A DNA stretch of 64,000 nucleotides, from contig JBLHVN010000001.1 in NCBI GenBank assembly GCA_047630275.1, forward strand, positions 1,736,001 to 1,800,000, given 5' to 3'. This DNA is from GCA-2720865 sp047630275. Its GTDB lineage: Bacteria; Bdellovibrionota; Bacteriovoracia; Bacteriovoracales; Bacteriovoracaceae. Under the pieces are notes generated by a model. It saw only the letters and a program-made list of their open reading frames with translations. It was not told the DNA's origin and did not search any database. Made by a program: the position numbers and the translations under genes. This document shows, in pieces, positions 44,784-53,124 of this stretch (the stretch's first letter is position 1; every line of letters starts with the position of its first letter).

Positions 44784-44810
44784 AAAAGCCCCGGGATCGG
44801 GGCTTTTTTT
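44784..44810. terminator. Bidirectional rho-independent terminator
   Basis: GCCCCG (44788-44793) and CGGGGC (44798-44803) around GGAT, with A-run before and seven T after. It stops nrdBA, and also leftward transcription of the small ORF at 44814-44888. Confidence 0.9.
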
Positions 44811-44813
44811 GGT

Positions 44814-44888
44814 TTAAAGTGCGTTTGTTTTGATGACTTCCACCATAATAACAAAAAGGGTGGCAGCAAACGCCATTAAAAGTTTCAT
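44814..44888 (-). CDS. Small hydrophobic peptide
   Basis: 24 residues: Met-Lys-Leu-Leu, one short membrane-like helix (MAFAATLFVIMVEVI) and a polar end. GGAG lies 8 bases before the ATG and a terminator follows the stop at once, which gives a complete tiny transcription unit. It resembles the peptide at 7746-7832. Function unknown. Confidence 0.4.
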   Translation of the reverse strand: MKLLMAFAATLFVIMVEVIKTNAL

Positions 44889-44981
44889 TCATAACTCCAA
44901 GTTAACTTAAATTGCGGCGCTTATACGCCCATTCTTAATTAATTCAAAGCTTTTTTTAAGAGAAATTGATGAAGGAAATTT

Positions 44982-47900
44982 TTACAATCCTGATGTAGTG
45001 CTAAGCTTAACTTTTCTAAGGGCCGGGTTAGAGTCGGTATCATAAGTACATATTGTATAACTATGATTTGTCCCCGCGGCGGCCACTGTGGTGTCCGTAT
45101 AATTTATCACCTGCGCTTGAGTAAAAGGGGCATTAAAGGTCTGCGCCAAAACAGATCCGTCAGAGCCGTCACAATTAAAGCTAGGTGGAACCCCCCCGAC
45201 TCTTCTATAGACTTCAATCTTTTGATAAAACCTCTCAACACCAACATCATTCGCCAGGGTTATCGAGATATCAATCTCCTTGGTGCCTGTGCCAGTTGTG
45301 ATAGATAAAGAATCAATCTCAGGAATATTGGAGTTCTGAGAGATGCACCATATTGGAAAAGTAGAGTCGCAGGTCTGTGCACCTTTTTGGACCCATTGCT
45401 CATTCCCCCTATCCGCTTGCCCTGACATTCCTTGGAAGAGGTTTGTCTCATCAGTGAAGGATTGGCAGTGGTTAACGTCCAAAGCTCCTGTCCCTAGGAT
45501 TCCTGACCAAACTTTAACACCACCAACATTAGTGCCATTTTCATCAAACTCGTTTGTCTGAATCATAGCGCTATCCCATAGGTCAAACTTTGAGGTTGCT
45601 ACTACATCTGAATTCATAGAATTTATAGTTCCATTAACAGCAATCTTTTTATTAGCATTCATCAGGTTTGTTCCGATGATGGCCACCCACCTATCAGATG
45701 CCGTTGATATTCCCGCTGTATCGGCTAAATCCTTACAGCGAGCATTAGCCCCTTCATGAGCATCATTAAAAGAAACAGCTAAATAATCCTTTTTTAAGTC
45801 CCCTGTGAAAAGAGCTGATGAAACAAAGAACTTATGCTGCTTTGAGGAGCTTACATTGGTATAGGTCTGAGAACTTGTGAGGTTTCCGGCCTTATCTGAA
45901 ATACAGGCCCTAGCTGAAAAGACCCCACCAGGATAATTTGTTTCCTGTTCATAGCTATCATCAACAAAGCCAGTTCCTGTATTATATGTCTTAAGAACAG
46001 TTCCAGAAGTGCAATTAGTGGGCGCTGAACTTCCTTGCTGCCCTCTAATCTCTACAACTTCATAGTCTGAAACATTCAATGGAAAATCCACCACTACATC
46101 TATGATGGCATTATTTAGACCAGCAGTAGTAACCCCAGAGAAGGTAGTAAGCGCAGGAGGAGGAGTAGTGTCCCAAGTGAAGCTCATAGTATCAGTAACG
46201 ACATTTCCCCCTTGATCTGTTACCTGCATCTGAACGCCAAAGACACCTTCACTTAAAGCAGAAAGAGTGGGGTCCTGACTGGTTGGGTTTGTAATAACCA
46301 AAGAAACAGGTCCTGAGACCCTTGTCCAGCTATAACTAAGTGTTGAATCATCTGTTGCCGTAGCATCTTGAACAGTAGCAGAATTTACATAAAGGTCCGT
46401 GCCAGCATCAATAACAGGGGGAATTGAATCAATTAAGATATTTTGATTATCAGAAATTGAGTTGGTCCCCCCAGGAGCTGGCAAGGTTAGGTCTGCTGGA
46501 TTTGGAACAACGTCCCCAATGGTTCCCCCACCAAGACTCAAGGCAGTGGTGCTAGCATAATCTAAATCAAGATTGACTTGCCCCGCCCCCACTGTGTATT
46601 GAAAAGTCAGGGTGTCTGTTGTTGACCCTGCACTATAATTGACGACAGCGTCCGTAGCGCCTGTCTCTAAAGTTAACTTAGGGACACCACTTACAAATAC
46701 TGGCTCATCGAAGATGACTAAAATATCTATCACCTCGAGGGCCTTGTAACCACCATCTGCTTTAGTGGAACGAACTTCGGTGACAGTCGGCGCTACCCCG
46801 TCAATAACAATGGCCTTATCATCTGAAATAGAATTAGCTGCGTTTGGTGTGGGCAGCACTAATGGGGCGCTGTTAGTCCCTAGATCCCTAATAGTCCCTC
46901 CCATTAAATTCAATGAACTTGTGTTTTTATAGTCAAGATCTGAAGAGAGGTGTCCGCTAGCGACTGTATAGGTAAAAGTTAAAAGATTTGTCCCTGAGCC
47001 ACTTGTGTAAGAGACTTGCTCATCTAGGACCCCTGTTTCTAAAGTAAGCCTAGGTACACCAGTGACTATGACTGGCTCATTGTATTCTATCAAGATATCA
47101 ATCTCTTCACCAATACCGTAAGTGCCATTGGCCTTTAGAGTTAGAACTTGATTTAGAGTCGGGGCGACTGTGTCGATAACGATGCTTCTATCATCACTAA
47201 TTGAATTTAGGGCTCCAGGGGTTGGCAGGGTTAAGCTAGCTGTATTTCCGGCCATGTCTTCAATCACGCCATTATCAAGGGCAAAAGTATTTGCGTAATC
47301 TAAGTCCGCAGTCACATCCCCTGCGGTCACAGTATAGTTAAAGGTAAGGCTATCTGTTCCAGAACCACCTGAATAAACGGCTGGCCTATCTGTAGTACCA
47401 AGCTCTAGCGTAAGATTTGGAGTGCCTGAAGCAATAACAACATTCTCATCAAAAACTATCCTAAAACTCAAAGGAGCTCCAGCACTATACCCCCCATCAG
47501 GGGAGATGGCGTCTACGCTTAAAAGGTTTGGATTCGTATTATCAATAACGATGGCCTTATCATCTGAGATTGAATTTGGTCCACCGGGGGCCGCCAAGGT
47601 CAAGACCGCATCATTTAAAGTGGTGTCTCGGATCGTTCCAGCATTTAAAACTAACGAAGAAGTTGAAAGGTAATCTAAATCAGTTGAAGTATCAGTTCCC
47701 CCGACTGTATAGGAGAACGTTATACTAGAAGTGCCAGATCCACTTGTATAAGAGACATCTGTGTTTGCTCCCCCTGTTGCAAGAGTTATGCTTGGAGCGC
47801 CAGATATATTCACCGGTTCACTAAATTGAACAACAACATCAATGATCTCGCCACTCCTATAGGCCCCATTGGCCTTAAGTGTATAGACCTGACTTACCGT

Positions 47901-50276
47901 TGGGTCTTCTCCGTCAACTAAGATATCTTGATTATCCGAAATTGAATTAGTCGCCCCAGGGGCCGCAAGATTTATAAGAGCATCCTGAAGCGCTCCATTT
48001 TGAATAGTGCCACCATCAAGATTAAGAGCAGAAGTGGAAGTATAGTCTAAGTCAGTATTAATATCCCCTGAGGCGACAACATACCTAAAAGTCAGTGTGC
48101 CAGTTCCTGTGCCATCAAAGTAACTAACACTAGCATCAGTAGCGCCTGTTTCAAGAGTCAGTTTTGGTATCCCTGTTACGTTAACCACTTCACTCCACTC
48201 AACTAAGATATCAATTGTGGTCCCTACGCCATAGCTTCCATCGGTGGCCGTGCTTCTTACACTTGAAATGCTAGGTCCACTTGTATCAATGATGATGCTT
48301 TGATTATCTGAGATTGATCCTGCTAGCCCAGGAGTGGCCAGAGTCAAGTCAGCTGCGTTGACTCCATCATCAATACTCCCCCCATTTAAATCCAATGAGG
48401 CCGTGTTTAAATAATCAAGATCTAAACTTGCGTCGCCTAGGGCAACGGTGTATTCGAAGGTTAATGTTGAGGTGCCAGATCCACTTGTGTAAGAGACCAC
48501 CTGATCTACAACTCCCGTCTCAAGAGTTATCTGAACAGCTCCGGCCACAATGACTGGCTCGCTAAAGATAACATGAATAGGTATCACAGCAGTTGTGCCG
48601 TAAGTAGCATCAACCACATTAGCAGTAACTTCACTTACGACAGGAGCAGTCGTGTCTATAACAATGGCCTTATCATCAGAGATTGAACCCACTAGCCCAG
48701 GAGTCCCTAGAACTAGGCTTGAATTATTTGAAGCTGCGTCTCTAATAGAGCCGCCATTTAAACTAAGAGAAGAGGTGCTTACATAATCAAGATCTGTACT
48801 GGCATCTCCGGCTGAAACTGTATAAGTAAAAGTAAGGGTGTCACTACCACTTCCGGAAGAATATGAAACGGGACTATCACTGACCCCTGTTTCTAAAGTT
48901 AATTGAGGTGTCCCAATTGTATTGACCACTTCATCAAAGACAACCAAGATATCCATGCTAGCTGATGTTCCATAGGTACCATCTGTTTGATTAGTTTTAA
49001 CTTCCGTAATGCTAGGTGCAGTAGTATCTATGACTATTTGCTGGTTATCAGAAATAGAGCCTACAGCGCCAGGAGCGGCAAGGAGAAGATTAGCGCCATA
49101 ACCAATTTGGTCCTGGATAATAGCTCCGTTTAAGCTTAAAGCACTGCTAGAGGTATAATCTAAGTCCGCGCTTGTATCGACCCCTGTCACTGTATAGTTA
49201 AATGTTAAGGTGCTGCTTCCAGAGCCGGCTAAATAATTGGCAGGAAAGTCTGTTGCCCCAAGCTCTAAAGTTAATTGAGGAGTTCCACTAGTTACGACAA
49301 CGTCTTCATCAAACTTAACTAAGAATTGAAGAGTAGACCCCGAACCATAGGACGCGTCTGCGTTAGAGCTTGTAACTTCTGTGACTGAAGGGGCCGTAGT
49401 ATCCCATCTCCAATTGATTGTATCTGAAGCATTGTTTCCAAAACTATCAGTGACGCTTAACCTAATAACATAATCCCCATCAACTGATGCGCTAATGTCG
49501 GTATCTTCGTTACCAGGGGTCCCAAAGGAAACAACACCAGGTCCACTTAGTTTTGACCATGTATAGCTGACAGGATTTAAGTCAGTCACCGTTGCATCTT
49601 GTAGAGTTATAACCGAAACCATCTTATCAACGCCGGCATTTACAATAGGCGCTGATGAATCCCAATCAAGAGTGAATGTATCAAAGCTTTGATTGCCAGC
49701 GACATCAGTGGCCGTAAGCCTTACGACGTAGCTTCCATCTGCGTCCACGCTTATTACCGGGTCTTCAACATCAGCGGCGCTTAGATTGCCAGGACCCGAG
49801 TCTAGGCTCCATGCATAGGTCACTGAATTATCATCAGTCACAGTTGCCGCTTGGGTAAAAGCTGAATTTTTTAAAAGAGCATCAACGCCGGCATCAACAA
49901 TAGGACTTGTGGCATCATAGATAAAGATCATTGAATCACTGGCCGTATCTCCTGAGCTTGCAGAAACTGTATAGGTTAACTCATAGGTTCCTTCAAGTGA
50001 AGCAGTGGCCGTGGTGTCTTCGTTAGCGCTATTTCCAAAAGTGATAACCCCAGGTCCTGAAGTTTGTACCCAAGAATAACTCTTTCCTTCAGCGCTTGAA
50101 GAGCTCCCATTTAAATTTATTAAACTTGTCGATGAGGCCTGATCAATACCAGCATCAGCTGTTAAATTGAGACCTTGAATGGCGGGTTCGAAGACGCTCT
50201 TACCTGCATTCCCTGCTTTTTTACAAGAACTCAAGGTGGCCATGAGGCAGAATATTATAAGTACTAACTTACTAAT
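44982..50276 (-). CDS. Giant repeat lipoprotein with PKD-like, cadherin-like and DUF1554-like domains; probable ATT start
   Basis: About 1764 residues. From the ATT at 50276, which has GGAG 5 bases before it, the protein begins SKLVLIIFCLMATLSSC, a proper lipoprotein signal with Cys18. The first ATG (50243) would leave only six residues before that Cys and no hydrophobic core. Domains in order: three PKD-like units (SGPGVITFG style), eight repeats of about 123 residues with the core YTSGSGTSTLTFEYTV and a SLSLNGGSIRD element, one more PKD-like unit, a Cys-containing DUF1554-like domain (HEGANARCKDLADTAG, RWVAIIGTN) known from Leptospira, and a fibronectin-like end. Likely a long surface adhesin. 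Confidence 0.8.
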   Translation of the reverse strand: MSKLVLIIFCLMATLSSCKKAGNAGKSVFEPAIQGLNLTADAGIDQASSTSLINLNGSSSSAEGKSYSWVQTSGPGVITFGNSANEDTTATASLEGTYELTYTVSASSGDTASDSMIFIYDATSPIVDAGVDALLKNSAFTQAATVTDDNSVTYAWSLDSGPGNLSAADVEDPVISVDADGSYVVRLTATDVAGNQSFDTFTLDWDSSAPIVNAGVDKMVSVITLQDATVTDLNPVSYTWSKLSGPGVVSFGTPGNEDTDISASVDGDYVIRLSVTDSFGNNASDTINWRWDTTAPSVTEVTSSNADASYGSGSTLQFLVKFDEDVVVTSGTPQLTLELGATDFPANYLAGSGSSTLTFNYTVTGVDTSADLDYTSSSALSLNGAIIQDQIGYGANLLLAAPGAVGSISDNQQIVIDTTAPSITEVKTNQTDGTYGTSASMDILVVFDEVVNTIGTPQLTLETGVSDSPVSYSSGSGSDTLTFTYTVSAGDASTDLDYVSTSSLSLNGGSIRDAASNNSSLVLGTPGLVGSISDDKAIVIDTTAPVVSEVTANVVDATYGTTAVIPIHVIFSEPVIVAGAVQITLETGVVDQVVSYTSGSGTSTLTFEYTVALGDASLDLDYLNTASLDLNGGSIDDGVNAADLTLATPGLAGSISDNQSIIIDTSGPSISSVRSTATDGSYGVGTTIDILVEWSEVVNVTGIPKLTLETGATDASVSYFDGTGTGTLTFRYVVASGDINTDLDYTSTSALNLDGGTIQNGALQDALINLAAPGATNSISDNQDILVDGEDPTVSQVYTLKANGAYRSGEIIDVVVQFSEPVNISGAPSITLATGGANTDVSYTSGSGTSSITFSYTVGGTDTSTDLDYLSTSSLVLNAGTIRDTTLNDAVLTLAAPGGPNSISDDKAIVIDNTNPNLLSVDAISPDGGYSAGAPLSFRIVFDENVVIASGTPNLTLELGTTDRPAVYSGGSGTDSLTFNYTVTAGDVTADLDYANTFALDNGVIEDMAGNTASLTLPTPGALNSISDDRSIVIDTVAPTLNQVLTLKANGTYGIGEEIDILIEYNEPVIVTGVPRLTLETGVLDEQVSYTSGSGTNLLTFTYTVASGHLSSDLDYKNTSSLNLMGGTIRDLGTNSAPLVLPTPNAANSISDDKAIVIDGVAPTVTEVRSTKADGGYKALEVIDILVIFDEPVFVSGVPKLTLETGATDAVVNYSAGSTTDTLTFQYTVGAGQVNLDLDYASTTALSLGGGTIGDVVPNPADLTLPAPGGTNSISDNQNILIDSIPPVIDAGTDLYVNSATVQDATATDDSTLSYSWTRVSGPVSLVITNPTSQDPTLSALSEGVFGVQMQVTDQGGNVVTDTMSFTWDTTPPPALTTFSGVTTAGLNNAIIDVVVDFPLNVSDYEVVEIRGQQGSSAPTNCTSGTVLKTYNTGTGFVDDSYEQETNYPGGVFSARACISDKAGNLTSSQTYTNVSSSKQHKFFVSSALFTGDLKKDYLAVSFNDAHEGANARCKDLADTAGISTASDRWVAIIGTNLMNANKKIAVNGTINSMNSDVVATSKFDLWDSAMIQTNEFDENGTNVGGVKVWSGILGTGALDVNHCQSFTDETNLFQGMSGQADRGNEQWVQKGAQTCDSTFPIWCISQNSNIPEIDSLSITTGTGTKEIDISITLANDVGVERFYQKIEVYRRVGGVPPSFNCDGSDGSVLAQTFNAPFTQAQVINYTDTTVAAAGTNHSYTICTYDTDSNPALRKVKLSTTSGL
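46425..49395 (-). repeat. Eight tandem coding repeats of about 370 bases
   Basis: The repeats lie inside the giant lipoprotein gene. Parts are nearly identical at the DNA level: ATGGCCTTATCATCTGA recurs near 46810, 47555 and 48660 (plus-strand reading), preceded by variants of TCAATAACGATGG. Such identity favours recombination and change in repeat number. Confidence 0.75.
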
Positions 50277-50459
50277 ATTATCTCCATGAAGAGTTTTATC
50301 TCTTCTTTATAGTAAGTCTTATCGGTTAATTTGATGGATTTTTAAGATAACAACCTAATTTAAACGGATAGTTATCATCGAAGAATTGTTGGCATTACCA
50401 GTATTTCAAGAGCTTACAAATACCTGATTACTAAACTCTGCAAAAAAAGATGGGCGGTT

Positions 50460-51020
50460 TTACTTTGAGGCCCCTGAGAAGTTTATAGGAAGATTAAAAC
50501 CAACCACGACGGCATTAGTTTCAATCTCTTGACCATTAGAAAGATCCGTTTCAATCCCAGCGGCTGAAGTTCTTGTTCTAAACTGGAGGAGCTGTAATTT
50601 TATAAATCCGTTTATAAAGTTTTGTGGACCAAAGCTTAAACCAAATTCAAACCCAGTTCCTTTAATCTTTGATTGATCAATGTCACTGACTTGGGAAGTT
50701 TGAATAACCCAAGTTGCCCACCCGCGTACAACTCCATACCTTCCCCCAATGAAAAGACCGTATTGAAAGCCACTAAAGGACTCTTCCGTTTGATTTGCAT
50801 CTTGGGATTCATAAGTTGGGTATAAGAGGTTTGTGTCTAAACCAAATTGAGTGCTCCCGCTATGCCAACCAAGCTTTGTTCCAAATTCTAGCTGCTGTTG
50901 AGAGAAGGTTCTTCCGGCCAACTTGGCATCACCAAAAAGTTTAAAACCTGCATGAGGATCCATAAAAAATCCCGCATGGGCCAAGCTTGGAAGAAATAAA
51001 AAGAGTAAGATTAGTTTCAC
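50460..51020 (-). CDS. Small outer-membrane beta-barrel protein
   Basis: 186 residues with a Sec signal peptide (cut near LAHAG). Alternating-residue strands ending in aromatic residues (for example FSGFQYGLFIGGRYG, GWATWVIQT, FEFGLSFG, FIKLQLLQF) suggest an eight-stranded barrel. The last residues NLPINFSGASK do not end in the classic Phe, so the final strand may be the one before. The 183 bases upstream contain AT-rich promoter-like sequence only. Confidence 0.65.
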   Translation of the reverse strand: MKLILLFLFLPSLAHAGFFMDPHAGFKLFGDAKLAGRTFSQQQLEFGTKLGWHSGSTQFGLDTNLLYPTYESQDANQTEESFSGFQYGLFIGGRYGVVRGWATWVIQTSQVSDIDQSKIKGTGFEFGLSFGPQNFINGFIKLQLLQFRTRTSAAGIETDLSNGQEIETNAVVVGFNLPINFSGASK

Positions 51021-51080
51021 AAATCTATTTTATCAATCAATCGATGATTTAAAAAACAGGCAAGTTTGATCTGATAATCA

Positions 51081-51938
51081 TTAAGGTCTTGATATTCCTA
51101 AGTCTTTAAACTCAGTACAATTTCCTATATGCCTATGATCTGATGACCTTTTTCCTGGAAAGCTCTCTATACTTGAGTATAGCATTTTTACATCATTTTT
51201 AAAATCTGGTCTGTTTTCAAGTTCTACTAATAAACTCCAAACTCCATGTTCAAAATAGGCCCAGTCTTCAAAGGCCCCGCCAGCTGGATATAAGACGTCT
51301 GCGTGAGTACCAGTTGTATAACTATTATGACGGGTAGCTTTTTGTGCTTTTAGCTCAAAGATATCATGATCAAGGCTTCTATAATTGTCTGTGTAAATTC
51401 CCCATGGATAAGTAAGGGATCCATAATAACCATGGATGGTGATTGCACCTACTATGTTCTTTTCTTTAACAAATCCTGAGAGAAGTGTGGTGCTTTTTAA
51501 CTTAAAACTCTTTTTCTCAACACAAGGATCAGGATAATCTCTATTAGGATCATGGCTTACCCCTGAAGCCACTTCTTCCCTCTCGCCTTTGTCGTAACCG
51601 CTCTTATTTAAAACGGGAATAATAAAGATTCTTGCTCCTTTAAAGGCATCTTTTTTAGAGCTTAAAGACTTAATGAATTCATAGGCCAATTCCGCACTAA
51701 GGCCTTCATTGCCGTGATGAGTAGCGACGACAAGATGATTCACCTTCTTTGTTTTTGAATCAGAAGAATACTCATAGCCATAAAGTATGGAGCCTTCATC
51801 ATTTTTTCCGAGCGTGAATCTTTTAATGAAAGATGAGCCTTTAATAACTTTAGCGATCTTCTTATGCAGATTATCGTAGTTACTTGAAGCATGAGATTCT
51901 AAAACAAAGAACAGAGACAAGAGAATAAGTATTTTCAT
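51081..51938 (-). CDS. Secreted M14-family zinc carboxypeptidase (MpaA-like)
   Basis: 285 residues with a Sec signal peptide (cut near SHASS). Zinc ligands His75 and Glu78 in THHGNEG and His169 in AITIHGYYG; the catalytic Glu lies in LLVELENR near 240. DPNRDYPDP matches the substrate-arginine region. Small M14 enzymes of this kind include the murein tripeptide amidase MpaA, so a role on peptidoglycan peptides is plausible; here the enzyme is exported. Confidence 0.85.
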   Translation of the reverse strand: MKILILLSLFFVLESHASSNYDNLHKKIAKVIKGSSFIKRFTLGKNDEGSILYGYEYSSDSKTKKVNHLVVATHHGNEGLSAELAYEFIKSLSSKKDAFKGARIFIIPVLNKSGYDKGEREEVASGVSHDPNRDYPDPCVEKKSFKLKSTTLLSGFVKEKNIVGAITIHGYYGSLTYPWGIYTDNYRSLDHDIFELKAQKATRHNSYTTGTHADVLYPAGGAFEDWAYFEHGVWSLLVELENRPDFKNDVKMLYSSIESFPGKRSSDHRHIGNCTEFKDLGISRP

Positions 51939-52026
51939 TCTCTTATTTTAAAGGGCTGATCAAATCTAATCTATAAGCAGATCATGCCACCTATTAGAAT
52001 TTCAACCACCTAAGTACTAAAGTGTT

Positions 52027-53124
52027 TTAGTTTTTTTGAAAGATCCTCACCTTATACATTTGCACCCTCTCATTTCTTATCTCTTCAGAAAACCTTGGAG
52101 TGATCTCTTCAAAGCCACTAGTGTCAACTTCAGGCTCTCGAAGATAATTTCTTAAAACGACAACTCCGCCCTTTTTCATGGCCGGAAGAAGCTTTTGCAT
52201 AAAATTTTTCTCTAACTCTCCAGAGAAATAACTAGGAACATCACTGAGGCTGGCATAGTCGATTTCCTCACCGGCGAGTTCAGTTGAAGCAGAGACTAAA
52301 TCCTTTTCCCATATCTTAACTTCGGCACCAGAGGCTAAAGCTTCCTTGCAGGCCATAAAATTACCCTCATCCGCTTCAATTGTATTGCCATTTTCATTGA
52401 TTATCTTTCCTTGAAAACAAAGATGCATAAAGAAACTTTTATTAACAAGGCCAACATTAAAGAGCCTTTCATAAGCCTCTTGGTAATATTCAAAATGAGT
52501 CTCCGGTACATTCTTCTTTATAAAATCTCCTTTATATAAAAGCGCATTAAAGACACTTTTATTTCCAAGAAGAAAGAGGATCAGCTTCCATTTAGATTTT
52601 GGAAATTTATTATTATAATATTGAATCTGTTGGTCTAATTTATCAAAACGAAGAGATTCATCTGCTGCCTTTCCGAGGATCAGCCTTACAGCCTTTGACA
52701 TGACTGAAAATGTTTTCTCCCATTTCCCTTCGTACAAAAGGGTCTTCCAGCCCACTTTAGCAAAGTAAGCTGCAAAGTATGACTTAGTTTCTTCTTGCAA
52801 TTCAAGCCTAGTAAAAAGGTCTTTTCGCCTATCGCAAAAATCGGTCTTGTCATAGGGAGCAAAGCCCCAAAAGGTCATAAAGTCTTGGTAGCTAAACTCT
52901 TTTAAAGCAGCGTAACGAAGCTTGGTGATTAAGAGTTGAGGCTTGGCCACATCTATACAAATAAGTTTTTCTGGACTACATGCAAGAAGAGGAAGGGCCC
53001 TTGAACCACAACCAGCGATAGTGAGAATTTTAGTAGGCTTTAACTTCAACAGGATATCCACTTCCATCTTGGTGTCTTCATTGCCTAAACTATAATTTAA
53101 ATCTGAAAAATATTCCGCAGTCAT
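52027..53124 (-). CDS. BtaA-like SAM-dependent 3-amino-3-carboxypropyl transferase (DUF3419)
   Basis: 365 residues from ATG 53124, which has GGAGAG 5 bases before it and overlaps the upstream stop (TAATG). N-terminal YSLGNED, then LTIAGCGSRALPLL (residues 34-47) and ICIDVAKPQ match the DUF3419/BtaA family, which moves the aminocarboxypropyl group of S-adenosylmethionine onto diacylglycerol to make the head group of betaine lipids. The N-methyltransferase partner BtaB is not in the window, so the product may stay as the homoserine ether or be modified differently. It is the last gene of a four-gene leftward lipid operon. Confidence 0.8.
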   Translation of the reverse strand: MTAEYFSDLNYSLGNEDTKMEVDILLKLKPTKILTIAGCGSRALPLLACSPEKLICIDVAKPQLLITKLRYAALKEFSYQDFMTFWGFAPYDKTDFCDRRKDLFTRLELQEETKSYFAAYFAKVGWKTLLYEGKWEKTFSVMSKAVRLILGKAADESLRFDKLDQQIQYYNNKFPKSKWKLILFLLGNKSVFNALLYKGDFIKKNVPETHFEYYQEAYERLFNVGLVNKSFFMHLCFQGKIINENGNTIEADEGNFMACKEALASGAEVKIWEKDLVSASTELAGEEIDYASLSDVPSYFSGELEKNFMQKLLPAMKKGGVVVLRNYLREPEVDTSGFEEITPRFSEEIRNERVQMYKVRIFQKN

